Shown here one piece after another: positions 23,401-35,677 of a stretch of 64,000 bases of DNA (its first letter is position 1; every line of letters begins with the position of its first letter). Under the pieces are notes generated by a model. The model was not told the origin of the DNA. It saw only the letters and a program-made list of their open reading frames with translations, and ran no database searches. The DNA comes from Erythrobasidium yunnanense (taxonomy: Eukaryota; Basidiomycota; Cystobasidiomycetes; Erythrobasidiales; Erythrobasidiaceae): the NCBI GenBank assembly GCA_001600175.1, contig BCJC01000008.1, forward strand, positions 188,781-252,780, read 5' to 3'. The position numbers were made by a program, and so were the translations under genes.

Positions 23401-25759
23401 CGCCCCTCTGCCGAACATGCCTGAAAGCAACCGCATTACGCGATATCTCAGCTCGACCGTGGGCTCTATCGGCAAACTCAAGCGAATCATGAAGCAAAAG
23501 GATTCTCCTCGAGGAAGTGTCATATACCCAGCTTCGCAGAATGTCCAGCTTGAAGAACGTGCGCAGCTCGATGGCTCATTGCAACTCCACGGAAATCGAG
23601 TCTCGAATGCAGGGTTAGGCCTCGCAGATTCCGCTGCAATCAACAACGATCTTACTCCGGCAGACATGGACGAAGCGTCTCGTGCTCCGTCTCGTTCGGA
23701 CTCGCAACACGTACAAGATGGTCACGCAAGCTCAACTCACCGTGCGGACGGCTCTATACATGCGGGTCTTGCGCCACCGGTGGAGATACCTGGCGGACCT
23801 GTAATACAGCTGGATGACTACGATTCTTCAGATGATGATTCAGACAGCAACGACGGTAATCATGTCGTCAAGACGCTTCGACGCTTACCAGCAGCGCGAG
23901 ATCTCAAGTCGGGGAAAGCTGGTAATGGGCCAAGCATGCTTCATCGCCATTCTTTCGACAGCGTTTCTTCGTATGCTACTCGGCGAATGCCGTCTTTCGT
24001 TGCGGAACCAGTCCGGATACCGTCATTTGCAACGTATGACTCTAGCACGACCGATGCAGATGGCGCCGCAGGTGAAGAAGGCGTTGTGCCTTTCTTCGTT
24101 CCCCCGGTAGATAGTGACGATGAGGAGCCTGGTGATGTAGAAGCGGCTCTTAGGCGTCTTGAAGGACAAGTCGATCAGGAAAAGCAGATCTCGAATGCGA
24201 AGAAAGTGGAGCAATACCTCAAGCTGTCTGAAGAGGCTAAAAACAACGGAGGGTATCTGTATGAGGGAGGATATCGCGATGAGGACCTTGCTGATGACGG
24301 AGACGACGAAATCAGCATGAATAGCAGGCATAGCATTGCCATGGAACAGCAAGCACCAGCAGAGCCTGCTCACAGGGAGGTACCGCTGGTCGCGCCTGCT
24401 TCCATTATCGTGGAGGCCGTACCAGCGACCGCGTCAGGCGCCACGCCTGCTTCGACAACACCCTCTTCGGTAGCCTTCCCTAGTCCAGAAGCCGAAGATG
24501 TGCAACGTTTATCAGTGGTTGACAAGCGTGTCAAGCGGAAGTCATCTGTTCGGCGCTTCTTCACAACCTCGCGCACCTCAATTGCGGCTCCGCCCGCTCC
24601 TGTGATACAGCAGCTGCCAGCACCTGCAGCCAAAGCCGCTATACCTCCGGAGCATCGTTCCTTCTTGATGCAGCACCGGACGGAGATCCTGGCTCAACAC
24701 TTCTGCATCATCGAGAAGGACCTGCTCGAGAAAGTGACATGGCAAGAACTCGTATCGGGTAGCTGGACCGAGCGTTCGCATGTAGGGGAAGTGACGGACT
24801 GGAGCGTCTACATCAAGCAAAGAGCGCGAGACAAGGCAGAGCTACAGCGCGCTTCTGCTGCTTCTGCAGAATCAGCGATCTTGGCCAAGAGCAGCAATGT
24901 GCAAGTCATCATACAGCGCTTCAACCTTATGTGCAACTGGATCGCATCGGAAAGTATGTTGAATCCACCTGAAGAAGCATCCGCGCAAGGCTGATCTGAT
25001 CCATTTAGTCGTCCTGACACCTCAATTCTCTGAAAGAGCGGCCTTGATTGCGAAGATCATCCGCTTGGCGTTTGTAAGCGGTCTCTAGCCCGACCATGCA
25101 GACTACAGCTGAGGCATGGTGTGGAACAGAAATGCTATCGCATGTACAACTTCCAGACACTTACACAACTCATACACGGTCTGCAATCACCCCACATCGA
25201 GCGATTGAAGAAGACCTGGAGCAAAGTTCCCGCGTTCGAGATGCGCTTATTCACTCAGCTCAAGTATTTCTGCTCGCATCTAAGGAATTTTAAGCTGTTG
25301 CGAGATGCTTCGGAAGCTATTGCACAGTCATGGGGCCCACCTGGACAGTCGCCAGACATCACGCGACCTGAACTTGCTGGTATTCCTGGCATCATCCCCT
25401 TCTTTGGCTTGATACTGCGAGATCTCGCCATCTCCAGCGAGCTACCCACTTTCTTGGATCCATCTTCTCCCCGTGCTCCTGCTGTACTCGAGCCGGGCAC
25501 ACAGACTCTAGCCAGCTATGCAGAACCACAAACTTTCAGCGAGCTGAGACCGCTACCGGCGCATCTACCTCTTCACCCACTCGTCAACGTACATAAATAT
25601 CGAACGATCGCAGGCGTGATACAGAAGGTCATGTCCTTCAAGGAGGTCGCGAGGAATTACCCTTATGAGCCGGACTTGGCTGTCTACCGCAAGTGCCTTG
25701 GACTGGCCTGTCTCCCTCTACATCTTATCCAACAATTATCCAACGTCTGCGAGAAGTAG
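20461..25759 (+). CDS. Ras guanine-nucleotide exchange factor, Lte1/Cdc25-like
   Basis: A large RasGEF that would load a Ras-like GTPase with GTP. Splicing gives exons 20461-21026, 21096-22182, 22238-24953, 25009-25073 and 25130-25759, about 1690 residues. The first 650 residues are Ser/Pro-rich and probably disordered. The RasGEF-N domain begins at about 22600 (ILMAATVERWIAEM, FFLTYRSFLTPSALLDLL, VRVRTSVVIRHWLLNYF, DFV). About 550 linker residues rich in Ser/Asp follow. The catalytic CDC25 domain is at the C-terminus: LAQHFCIIEKDLLEKVTW, VQVIIQRFNLMCNWIASE, FKCYRMYNFQTLTQLIHGL, RLKKTWSKVP, IPFFGLILRDLA. A wide gap between the N module and the catalytic domain recalls Lte1, but Cdc25-type GEFs cannot be excluded. 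No SH3 domain is visible. Confidence 0.88.
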
Positions 25760-26115
25760 CCGTTCTCCTCGTCATCATCTTTCCCCTTTCCTGCTCCGCT
25801 ATATCGACACGACCTCTAATGACATAGCCAACGACCTATCACGATTTACTCTTCACGACACCGTATACATAGCCTGCTACAACTATCCAATCTGATTCTG
25901 CATATTCCTATAATTGTCTGTCCCTCTTGGCTGCCTAGCCGGACGCTCTGCTTAGTACATAGTATTCTTTCTAGGTCTTGTCGTTGTTTCAACAGCGTGG
26001 ATAGCTACGTAATCATTCTACTATCCTCTAGCTTAGCTCCGTAGCAGTAATCTAGCAACTACTGATTCCTCTTGTTCCATCACCGACTTGGTCTCTATCC
26101 ATCTCTTCCTAAACG
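25760..26115. other. Intergenic region between the Ras GEF and UBP6
   Basis: 356 bases between two same-strand genes. AT-richer than its neighbours, with CT-rich stretches near 25760-25800 and 26070-26110. No gene or repeat seen. Confidence 0.5.
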
Positions 26116-28054
26116 ATGACCACCGTTTCTGTGACTGTCAAACACGCTGGAAAAGCGCACACCGTCGAGCTCGACACAAGCAAGAGCGTCCCAGAGTTCC
26201 GCGAGCAGCTCTACAATGTCACGGGCGTCGTTCCAGCTCAGCAAAAGATCCTGCTCAAAGGAGTACTCAAAGACGATGTAAACTTGTCGAAACTCGGTAT
26301 AAAGAGCGTAAGCCTGGCGCCGTACGTATGGTGTGAGAAAGGAACGAGCGCTGACGACGTCGGGACGCGAATCGTCTGTAGGGCCAGCAAATCACTGTAG
26401 GAGCAGGTCACTGATCACGTATCCTTTCGAACTTCTGATCTATGATTATACGCAGCTCATTGGAACCGCTGGCGAGTTACCGAAAGCTCCAACGCAACAG
26501 ACCAAGTTCCTCGAAGACATGGATGAGACCGAACTTGCACAAGCTGTATGTGCCTTGTCAATTGCCTGTCCGTATGCTTTCGAGCTGACGCGACGATCTG
26601 TCTTTCCAGCTTCGTATACCAGCTGGTCTTCAGAATCTAGGTGTGCTAGATCAAGCTGAAGCGGAGATACATGCATACTGACATACCATCTTCCAGGAAA
26701 TACATGCTACATGAACAGCACAGTGCAAGTCCTGCGCCAAATACCAGAGTTGAAGAGTGCTCTTTCGCAATACAACGAGAGTATGGCCTCGATGCAGCCT
26801 GAGAAACAAGTTACAGCTGGACTACGCGACTTGTACAAAGGACTTGACAAAGCTGGATCTGATTACCCGCCTTTGCTTTTCTGGCAGGTGAGCAAGCTAT
26901 TTCTCACGCGATGACTTATCGAAGAGGTCTGATGTAGTGTGTTCGCAGATGCTCAAGCAGTTCCGCCCACAATTCAATCAGCAAGATAACCATGGCCACT
27001 TCGCTCAGCAAGATGCGGAAGAATGCTGGAATAGCATTATTGCAGCATTGAAGGACTCGCTTGGCGGTAAATTTGCGGAGAAGTATCTAGCTGGCCATCT
27101 GACCACGAGGTGAGGCTACAACAGATACTGTTTCGGCCTTTGCAGCGGAAGCACGACCTAACCCGAACTGCTTGTGTTTCCAGCACGCAAAGCCCTGAAG
27201 CACCTGAAGAGGCTGCGACAGAGCGTTCAGAAACCTTCTACAACTTGACATGCGCCATCAGCGCCAGCACCAACTACCTAACGAACGGTCTGAAAGACGG
27301 GTTTATTCAGCAAATAGAGAAGAACTCGCCTAGCTTGGGTCGCAATGCCACGTACACTTCCACCTCAAGCATCTCCCGTGCTCCTTCTTACCTTACTGTC
27401 CATCTTAACCGCTTCTTCTGGCGCCCTGATATCCGCAAGAAGACCAAGATCATGCGAAGAGTAAAATTTCCTTTTGAACTAGACGCTACGGATCTACTTT
27501 CTGAGGGGCTACGAGAGCAGATGAAAGCTGTCAATGCGCGACTGAAGGAAGTAGAGAAGGACAGGATGGAACGTGCCAAAGTCGCGAAGAGGACGAAGAA
27601 GGACAAGAATCAGGAATTGGAAGACTGGCCTGATAGTGAAGAGAAGGCGAAAAGAGCAGCGGAAGCTGAGGAGATGGAGAAACTCGTCGACCCTGCTCTA
27701 AAAGCGGACGAGGGCGCCTGTACAACGGGACTCTACGATTTGATTGGCCTGGTCACGCACAAGGGTGAGTTTGCTATACTTGCTACCAATTAGTATGCTG
27801 AATGTTCTTCAGGCGCGTCGAGCGATGGCGGTCACTACATTGGATGGGCGAAAAACACGGAGAAGGAGAATACTTGGTACAGTAAGTCGCGTCCCGACTT
27901 GAGCGGGAGGATGCTCAACTGATGTGATGCACTCGCAGAGTTTGATGATGTCAAAGTAAGTGTTGTGAATGATGATGCCATTACTGCACTTGAAGGAGGT
28001 GGAGAGGGTTCTTCAGCATACCTTCTGCTATACCGGGCCAAGCAGTTAGACTGA
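26116..28054 (+). CDS. UBP6: Proteasome-associated ubiquitin hydrolase Ubp6/USP14
   Basis: This cysteine protease trims ubiquitin chains from substrates docked on the 26S proteasome. The N-terminal ubiquitin-like domain (VSVTVKHAGKAHTVEL, AQQKILLKGVLKDD, and after an intron ITVIGTAGELPKAP) binds the proteasome base. The USP catalytic domain has the Cys box NLGNTCYMNSTVQ, assembled over an intron that ends just before GAAATACATGC, then FAQQDAEECWNSII and YLTVHLNRFFW. A Lys/Glu-rich insert of about 60 residues follows. The His box is SSDGGHYIGWAKN and the last block is WYKFDDVKVSVV. Stop TGA at 28052-28054. Seven or so short introns. The Cys, His and the Asp in FDDVK are all present, so it should be active. 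Confidence 0.93.
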
Positions 28055-28208
28055 GGGTAGCTGCATACTCTCTGTTGTTCAATGCAATGCATTCTACGCG
28101 TCCATCGCGTTGCTTTCCAGACACATGAATGTGACATCAACCGCCACATGCATTTCGAGATTTTGCATAACAATTCTTTGCAAGTTGTCTCTTTCCTCTG
28201 CTTGTTCA

Positions 28209-30713
28209 ATGCCAGGATCTGGCAACGAGGCCTATCAGTCGCTGCACACTTTGGAGAGATCGCGCAGAATGGACAACTCAAGCAGCAACAGCGCTGGTGG
28301 TGGTGCTGGAGGACGGCCAGGCGCTGGAACGAGGAGAACGACGTCGGGAAAAGGCGACACTTCGATAGGGCAGGGCAAACCCAGCAGGATTGGCAAGATG
28401 GTCAGAATGGCCAGCGACCTTTTCACAGTCCATAATCCACCTCCCATCAGCAGACAGGCGTCAGGCTATGGAACCATCAGCGGCCATGGAAGAGGAGAGT
28501 CTGCAGTCGCAGATGAAGACGACGAAGAATACGAATACGAAGAAGTTTGGGGAAACTGGAAGCTCATCCTACTCACACTCGGTCTCGCGGGTGCCCAGCT
28601 CACTTGGACTATCGAATTGGGGTGCGCACAGCAACTCGTTACATATCCCATACAAGGCTGATCCAGATTACAGATACGGAACACCATACCTGCTGTCTCT
28701 AGGTCTGAGCAAGGAGCTCACTTCCCTGTCAGTTTTACTGCTGGCCCTTTGTCCTCGTTCTCTGACGCAATTTTCCTCCATTTTTTCTGTTATGTTGCAG
28801 AGTATGGCTTGCAGGCCCTATCTCTGGTTTTGTAGTGCAGCCCGTCATCGGTGCGTTGTCCGACAACTCGTCCTCCCGCTACAGACGTCGCCGCTGGATC
28901 GTCTATGCCACCGTGTGCATCACGCTGTCCACTCTCATGCTCGCCTTCGCAAGTGAAATCGCAACAAAACTGGTAGATCTCTTCAATCGCGGTCAAGGAG
29001 ACTGGGATCCATCAAGATCCTCCGATGTCCACCTGACGAGAATCGGCCTCGCAGTCGTAGCTTTCTACGTACTCGACTTCTCGCTCAATGGTATACAAGC
29101 TGCACTCCGTGCGCTTGTACTGGATATGGTCCCATCAGATCAACAGACTGGTGCGAATGCATACCTCGCAAGAATGACAAACATCGGAAATATCGTAGGA
29201 TACGGCTTCGGATACGTCAACCTGAACAGCACCATCCTCCTCAGATGGATCGGCGGAGGACAGTTCAGGAAACTCTGTATCGTCGCTATCGCGGTACTCG
29301 TCTTCTCAGTTGTCGTTACGTGCGCTACTCAGCATGAAGAGAGACTGCCAAAGAGGAAGCGCAATAAGTCGTGAGTCGCAATTTATGTCATTTGTCTTGG
29401 CAGAGCGCAATGCTGATGTGCCTGCTCTGCTACAGCCTCAAAGCTACCTTCATCAACATCTTCAATGCTGTCAAGGATCTGCCTATTCCCATCAGACGTA
29501 TCTGTTACGTGCAGCTCTTCGCTTGGTCCGGATTCTTCCCTGTCATGTTCTACAGGTAAGACCTCACAGCGTTTAGTGAAGACTCCGCTAATCCCTTTCG
29601 ATTCTGCAGTACCACCTGGATTGCTACGCGATACTACCTTGAAGATCCCGCAAACCCGCCTGATGAGGACACAGCTACACGAGCTGGTTCCGCCGCTCTT
29701 CTCGGGCAGTCCATCATCGCCGTCGCTACCTCAATCATCTTACCTGCGTTCCTCTCAGCAGGCGCAAGCGAGTACGTCCTCAATAAACCGCCTAGCAAGG
29801 CATGGAACTTTATCAGATGGTGTTTGACGTGGTTCACACCGAGAAACCTGTGGACCCTCTCGCATGCCTTCTTTGTTATCGTCATGGGATTCACGTTCTT
29901 GGCGAGAAACAGGGAGGAAGCTACTATCATCGTGGCTCTGCTTGGTATAAGTTGGGCAATCACTTGTTGGGTGAGCAGATCGCTACTAACAGACCCTGCC
30001 GAGCGCTGCTAATTTTTACAATGCTCAGGTCCCCTTCGCCATTCTCATGGAGTACATTCGCGAGATGGAAGCAGGTGCAGAGCTCAACGCCAACGAGATC
30101 ATCAGTGCTTCCGAGATCCACGCCGAGATGGAAGAAGAAGGAGCTTCTCGCCTCTCCGTCCCCGGACTTCCAGGCCAAAGACGCAAGTCTACCTCATCTC
30201 AGCGCAGTCGTCGAAGCTCGAGAAGATCATCGAGAAGAAGCTCCATCCGCTCGAACAGGTCTGGAAGAATGAGAGCTCAGAAAGCTGTTTCGGACTGCAC
30301 ACCGTTGCTCGAAGAAGGTGGTGAAGCGCAGGAACCGCCTAAGGAGACCGGTGGTACCATCCTTGGTATCCATAACTTGGCTATTGTGTCGCCGCAGTTC
30401 ATCGTGAGTCGCAGTCTACTTCTGTATTCGGAAGGTAATCACGGAGTTTGACATATTTATTTTACAGACCGCCATCGTCGCTTCCATCATCTTCAAGATC
30501 TCCGAAGTCACTTCAGACTCTCCGTTCCGCAAGCGACACGGCATCGAGTCTGGCGCAGATGTCGTCTGGGTACTCCGTTTCGGAGGCTTGATGACGCTCT
30601 TCGCCGTCGTTCTATCAAGATACGTACCTGCTCCTCCTAGTGAGCAGCTCTACCTCGAGGCGCTTATGGACGCTAGCAACGTACATCCCGACGACGATCA
30701 AGTGGACGCGTGA
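28209..30713 (+). CDS. SUT1: GPH-family sucrose/alpha-glucoside transporter (Sut1-like)
   Basis: A 12-helix proton-coupled sugar carrier of the plant SUT / fission-yeast Sut1 / SLC45 family. The N-terminal 115 residues are Gly/Ser-rich and cytosolic, then WKLILLTLGLAGAQLTWTIEL begins helix 1. GPH landmarks: GTPYLLSLGLSKELTSL, VWLAGPISGFVVQPVIGALSD followed by RYRRRRW (the conserved loop between helices 2 and 3), ALRALVLDMV with ANAYLARMTNIGNIVGY, and RRICYVQLFAWSGFFPVMFY. A 90-residue Arg/Ser-rich loop follows helix 10 (around 30170-30260), a likely phosphorylation target. Start ATG 28209; TGA 30711-30713. Six or so introns. Substrate (sucrose or maltose) is inferred from the family. Confidence 0.92.
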
Positions 30714-31110
30714 TCCCGATACCTATATGTGCTCTCCGTCGCATAAAACATGCCTAATCTGCCTCTTACCTTCTCCCAAACCAAAAACAACACAAGTCAC
30801 TCTGTTCTTACTGCAGTTACGCGCAAAAATGCCATTTTTACGACCCGTTCACTCTGTGTGTATAGACTTGAGTGCTGCACGGACGACGACGACTTCTTTG
30901 TACTTACTAGTTCATCTACCTTTTCTCACTACTACATAATAATGCCAGACTATCTTCAAGACATGCAGATTTTTACCTGTACTCCGGCAACTCGCGCCGT
31001 AGATTGCCTTGCCCTTTTGGAAGTCTGCTTTGCCCAATCTGTTTGGCGCAACAAGGTTTCAGCATTCTGACTTCTTCTGCTCTACTCAGCTCTACCCTGA
31101 GTAGTCCGCC
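30714..31110. other. Intergenic region between SUT1 and AVT3
   Basis: 397 bases between two same-strand genes. Short frames here lack motifs. The final 100 bases are CT-rich and probably form the promoter and leader of the next gene. Confidence 0.5.
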
Positions 31111-33674
31111 ATGTCATCCAACGATGATCCTCAGCGGCCAGCACAGGAGCGTACCATTTCTGCGGCCTCGAGCAGTTCCCATCTGCTTCTGAGCAGTTCT
31201 CCCATTTCCATACCCAACATACCACCACGACGAGGCAGTATGAGCGAAAACACAACGCCTGCGCGACGTCTATCGCCTCGACCTTCGCAGAATCAGCTTG
31301 GAACATCCCCTCTGCAGGTCGCTGGGACCGGGCTAGCTATGGCTGAGAACAGCACCTCAGCAGCTGCTGGAAACGGCAATAATACAGCTGAAGACCTCAC
31401 TGACGCGCAAAAAGCAAGAATAGTAGCCAGGCATCTCGTGGATGCGCAAGGGCAGGCAAAGAGTCGTAAAGCTTCAGAGAGTGCAGGGAACAATAGCAAG
31501 AGCTCTGACAATGTTATGGGAAAGCTCAAAGATGCGCTCCTTGGTGGAAAGAAAGTCGAGGAAGAAGTTTTGGAAGATCAGGACGGTGAAGGAGACGAAT
31601 CTGGTCCGAAGGAACTAACAGTGGAGGACTTCCCAGTAAGCTTGAACCTTGCTAACTGCCCCGCTATCTGCTACAGCTTCGTCCGATAGATGCCCTTTGC
31701 AATGCAAGGAGGCGACGTCACGCACGACCTATATAAATGGCAGCGCAACGCGATTGCCAGCCCAGCAAACCTCAAGAGATCCAAATCTACTGGTGAATTA
31801 TCCATCAGAAGCGCCATCGCTTTGCGAGACGAGCAGCAAGACGATACGGACGAAGATGATCCCTTGATGACCGACATAAAGAAGATGCGCGAGCCAGGCG
31901 GGTTTAGGCGGAATTATATCAATAGGAAGATATCTCAGGCACCTACTCCAGACGATTCAGGGACAGTCACGCCTGCGAACGGCGCTGCGGCGCGTCCTGC
32001 TTTCCGGAAGAGAGCAACTGGGTCTTTTGTCGATTTCTTGTCGCTTTATGGCCATCTTGCAGGAGAAGAGCTGGAAGAGATAGATGAGGAGGAGGAAGAT
32101 GAGGAAGACCGCCTCGAAGCGGCAGAACAAGGCATTCCGACTGGCACGCCTGCGTCCCAGAACGTCAATGAGCGGACTCCACTACTTAAGAGGCAAGATA
32201 CACGAGCAAGGATAGCAAAGAAGCGCGTGTCGATGGAAGGCAAGACGGGAGACGCGACTGTTTTACAAGCCGTAATGATGCTACTCAAGTCGTTCGTCGG
32301 GACTGGAATCCTCTTTCTCGGCAAAGCTTTCTTCAATGGCGGTATGCTCTTCTCCATCGTCGTGCTGCTGAGCGTGGCTGGTATCTCGCTCTACTCTTTC
32401 CTTCTTCTGGTGGACACACGCTTGGTCGTCCCTGGCAGTTTCGGAGATATGGGAGGCGTTCTCTACGGACCTTGGCTCAGGATCGCCATCCTGACTTCTA
32501 TCACACTATCGCAAATCGGCTTCGTAGCTGCATATACCATCTTCGTCGCGGAGAATTTACAGGTGAGCCGGCGTTGCCCATCTGTCCGTTGAAGATATAG
32601 CTGACCGTTCATACCAGGCCTTCGTATTGGCAGTCACAGACTGTCGCGTCTATATCCCGATAGCAGCGATGATCTTCGCTCAATGCATAGCTTATCTTCC
32701 GCTCGCCATGTTCCGTAATATCCACAAGCTGTCTGGAACAGCTCTCATCGCAGACGCTTTCATCCTCATCGGCATCGTCTACATCGTCTATCTGGAAGTC
32801 GGTCATCTGAAAGAATACGGTCTTGGCGATATCGTGCCTTTCAATCCGAAGAGCTTCCCGCTGTTGATTGGGTGAGTAGCAGCTTCGATGGTGGTAGACA
32901 GCGCTGACACCTGAGTTATAGAACCGCCGTCTTCGCCTTCGAAGGCGTCGGGTTGGTCATTCCTATCACTGAAGCGATGCGAGAACCGCATAAGTTTCCA
33001 AAGGTCCTGAGCTGGGTCATGCTGGTCGTAGCTATCCTCTTTGGAGGGTCGGGGTGTGTATTCTCTTTTCTACATGCCATCTTCCTTGCTAATGCGTGAC
33101 AACAGCGCTCTCGGCTACGCTACCTTTGGTAGTGACATCCAGACTGTGGTCCTGGTCAATCTGCCTCAAGACGATCGAATGGTCAATGTCGTCCAGTTCC
33201 TCTATTCTATCGCCATTATGCTCTCTACCCCTCTCCAGCTCTTCCCCGCCGTGCGTATTATGGAGCAAGGCATCTTCAGCTCATCCGGCAAATATAGCAA
33301 TCGCGTCAAATGGCAAAAGAACCTCTTCCGGTCCCTTACTGTTCTCGGATGTGCTTGTCTATCATGGGCTGGTGCGAGCGATCTAGATAAATTCGTATCG
33401 CTCATCGGATCGATAGCGTGTGTTCCGCTATGCTTCTGCTATCCTCCTATGCTGCACTACAAAGCGTGTGCGCAGAAGCGGTGGCAGAAAGTGCTGGATC
33501 TGGCGTTGATAGCCTTCGGATTTACGATGCTCATCTATACAGGAGGGCAGACGGTAGGTTCTTTCGCCTCATTCGAATTTCATCACCTGACCATGGATCT
33601 TACAGATCGACATGCTCTTCAACGCTCCTCGGGCGAGCTCGCCGAAATTGGGCAAATGTCCGGTTCCTTCATGA
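31111..33674 (+). CDS. AVT3: Vacuolar amino-acid transporter, Avt3/Avt4-like (AAAP family)
   Basis: AAAP-family carriers of this branch export neutral amino acids from the vacuole. The long N-terminal tail (about 390 residues, with LTVEDFP, HDLYKWQR, an acidic run EEIDEEEEDEEDR and NERTPLL) is typical of fungal Avt3. The membrane domain starts at GDATVLQAVMMLLKSFVGTG, continues ILFLGKAFFNGGM, then VGHLKEYGLGDIVPFNP, GTAVFAFEGVGLVIPITEAM and QLFPAVRIMEQGIF. About 11 helices are expected. The last intron (GTAGGT...TTACAG) gives the end NAPRASSPKLGKCPVPS and TGA 33672-33674. The first intron has a donor (GTAAGC) right after VEDFP. Confidence 0.92.
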
Positions 33675-33934
33675 TCCATCGTCGCAATGACTGCCAAACA
33701 GCACAAATGAACCCTGCATGTCACTATATAGCTTACGCTTGCAGAATGCACCAAACAAGTATGACGCCCCTCGAGGTTGTCAGAAGATGACGTTTGACGC
33801 CCTTCTTCCTGTCTAACAAGCGGCCGCCTGTCAACTGACTTATCACATGGTCAGAACTAAACGGCGTACTGGTTTCGCTCTTCTCCTCTCACTTTCTCAA
33901 TCCTGCAGTTGCTAATACTTCCGGTCTATCTATT
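33675..33934. other. Intergenic region before the nuclease-like gene
   Basis: 260 bases with no recognised element. A CT-rich patch at about 33870-33905 precedes the next start. Confidence 0.4.
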
Positions 33935-35569
33935 ATGGCGAACGCCTTGGCAAACTGCTCCATCAGCAACAGATCACAGACATTCAGGGAATTCTTTGAT
34001 GACACCACCCGTATCCAATGTAGTTGGACCGGTCGCATACCAACCCATACACATTTGTCTTCACTGCAACTAGGCGATGTCATGAACAATGTGCCAACGA
34101 TCACAAGGGAAGATCTGTACAATCGTCCAGATGAGTTCCACGGGCACACACCTAGAGCTCTGCTGGACCACTACATCCAGCGATTTGGTGACAGACCGGT
34201 ACGATACACAAGTATCACGCAATATCACTGCAATGAAGCGGACATGGGGTAAGGCTTGTACAAATTCTATAATTCGACCTTTCTCAGCTCATGACATCCT
34301 TATAAGGTTCACGGCTGCCGAGAATGACTACAAGCCAATAATGCAAGCCGTTGCATCCTTGATGCGCTCAGACTCTCCGTACCGCTTAGAGTTACACCCC
34401 GTTTACAATCCGCGGCCAAACATAAATCAGGGAGGCACGGGTATGTCGCAGGAAGCTCCTAGCACTCCCTCCATTCCGCTGACGGCAAGCTGCACCAGGC
34501 GAGGGCCACGGGGCTGAGATGGATTACTGTATATTTCTCGTGCCCAAGTCTATCCAGGCAGGCACACCTATCGTACCACAACATGATTTGCAGGTGCCAA
34601 CCCCGGACATCATGTTCAACACAAACACCACCGCTCGAATCCCGGTCGTTGGGATCGAAAACAAGGTAAAGCCTGCAATGCTCCCGTAAAACATCGGTGC
34701 ACTACTGATAATACAGTAGGAACACGCCGCGAACCAAGCTACGGCACACAGTCAGGAATGGGCCTTCTTCGAGGGAGAGTTTGTAGGCGGCAAGGCTAAA
34801 AAGATCCTAAGTCAAGCGAGAACGTGAGCTTCCTCCCAGATGGCGTATGCATATGTCTTACTGATGAACTGTCGCTTTAGATACACTCAACGATACAATT
34901 GTCCGTATGTCTTCATCGATGACTATAGGCGACATGTCTCTTTGTACATGACGAACTTCACATCTTCCAAGCAGGGGACAATCCCCGGCACGTGTCCCGC
35001 GACCGTAAGGTTTCAGACGTCGGATCAGCCAGGTTATCCTGGCTTTCGCCGTGCTCTGGGGGCGTGTATCATCTCTGCTATATCGAATGGGTCTGCTGCA
35101 AGACACCTGCTTTCTAGAAGTACGCGATGCTTGCATTCGCATGGGCAGACCGCACTTGGAAATGCGAGCGACTGTGACACTCTTCATGGTAAGGGAGCCC
35201 GCGCTACAAGAAAAATGGGACTCTCTTCTGCACGAGCTCGATGTCAGGACTTGCCCGATCCAGAAACTGGGCAATTTCTGGAACATGAGCAATCAGCTCA
35301 TGGGGAGTTTCGACACGATGCTTCGAGCGCTACTCCAGCCGTCAAGCACTACGCTCGCTCGATCGCTCGCCTTTCTAAACGAGATGGAGAAGGGCCCGAT
35401 AGTATTCGATATATTATTCGACATTAATACAGAGGACAGACGGGACTTTTATTACAAAAGGGCCCGCAAAGCCGCTATGAGGCGCCTAGAAGCGATTCTC
35501 ACCAGAGATCAGCTACAATACATCAAGTACAAGGATAAAAATGCCTTCTGGGCACAGGTGTCTGTCTAA
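33935..35569 (+). CDS. Predicted PD-(D/E)XK nuclease-like protein
   Basis: I do not recognise a named family, but hand splicing over five or six short introns gives a coherent protein of about 450 residues whose centre carries the order of a PD-(D/E)XK nuclease core. It has a helix with Glu (TAAENDYKPIMQAVASLM), then GHGAEMDYCIFLVPK, then PTPDIMFNT, a strand VVGIENK (the D/E-x-K position), and a helix SQARTYTQRYNCPYVFIDDY with the Gln typical of the second core helix. Exon joins with GT...AG ends: 34251/34309, 34434/34498, about 34665/34722, 34813/34882. The C-terminal 180 residues (VILAFAVLWGRVSSLL and onward) are helical and unknown. The frame is intact from the ATG at 33935 to TAA 35567-35569. 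It converges on a kinase-like gene 108 bases away. The nuclease role is an inference from motif order. Confidence 0.55.
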
Positions 35570-35677
35570 GCTGAGGCGATAGTCGCGCAGGAACCCAATG
35601 AATTGTGATCGAATCAATAGCTTATCCGCGTTAGATTCGCAACCGTGTTGAAGTATAGATACACCCGATGTAGAATC

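Noticed and set aside
31293-32357. Minus-strand Ser-rich and Leu-rich frames over AVT3
   Set aside because: Complement of the acidic Glu/Asp run and Ser-rich tail of AVT3.
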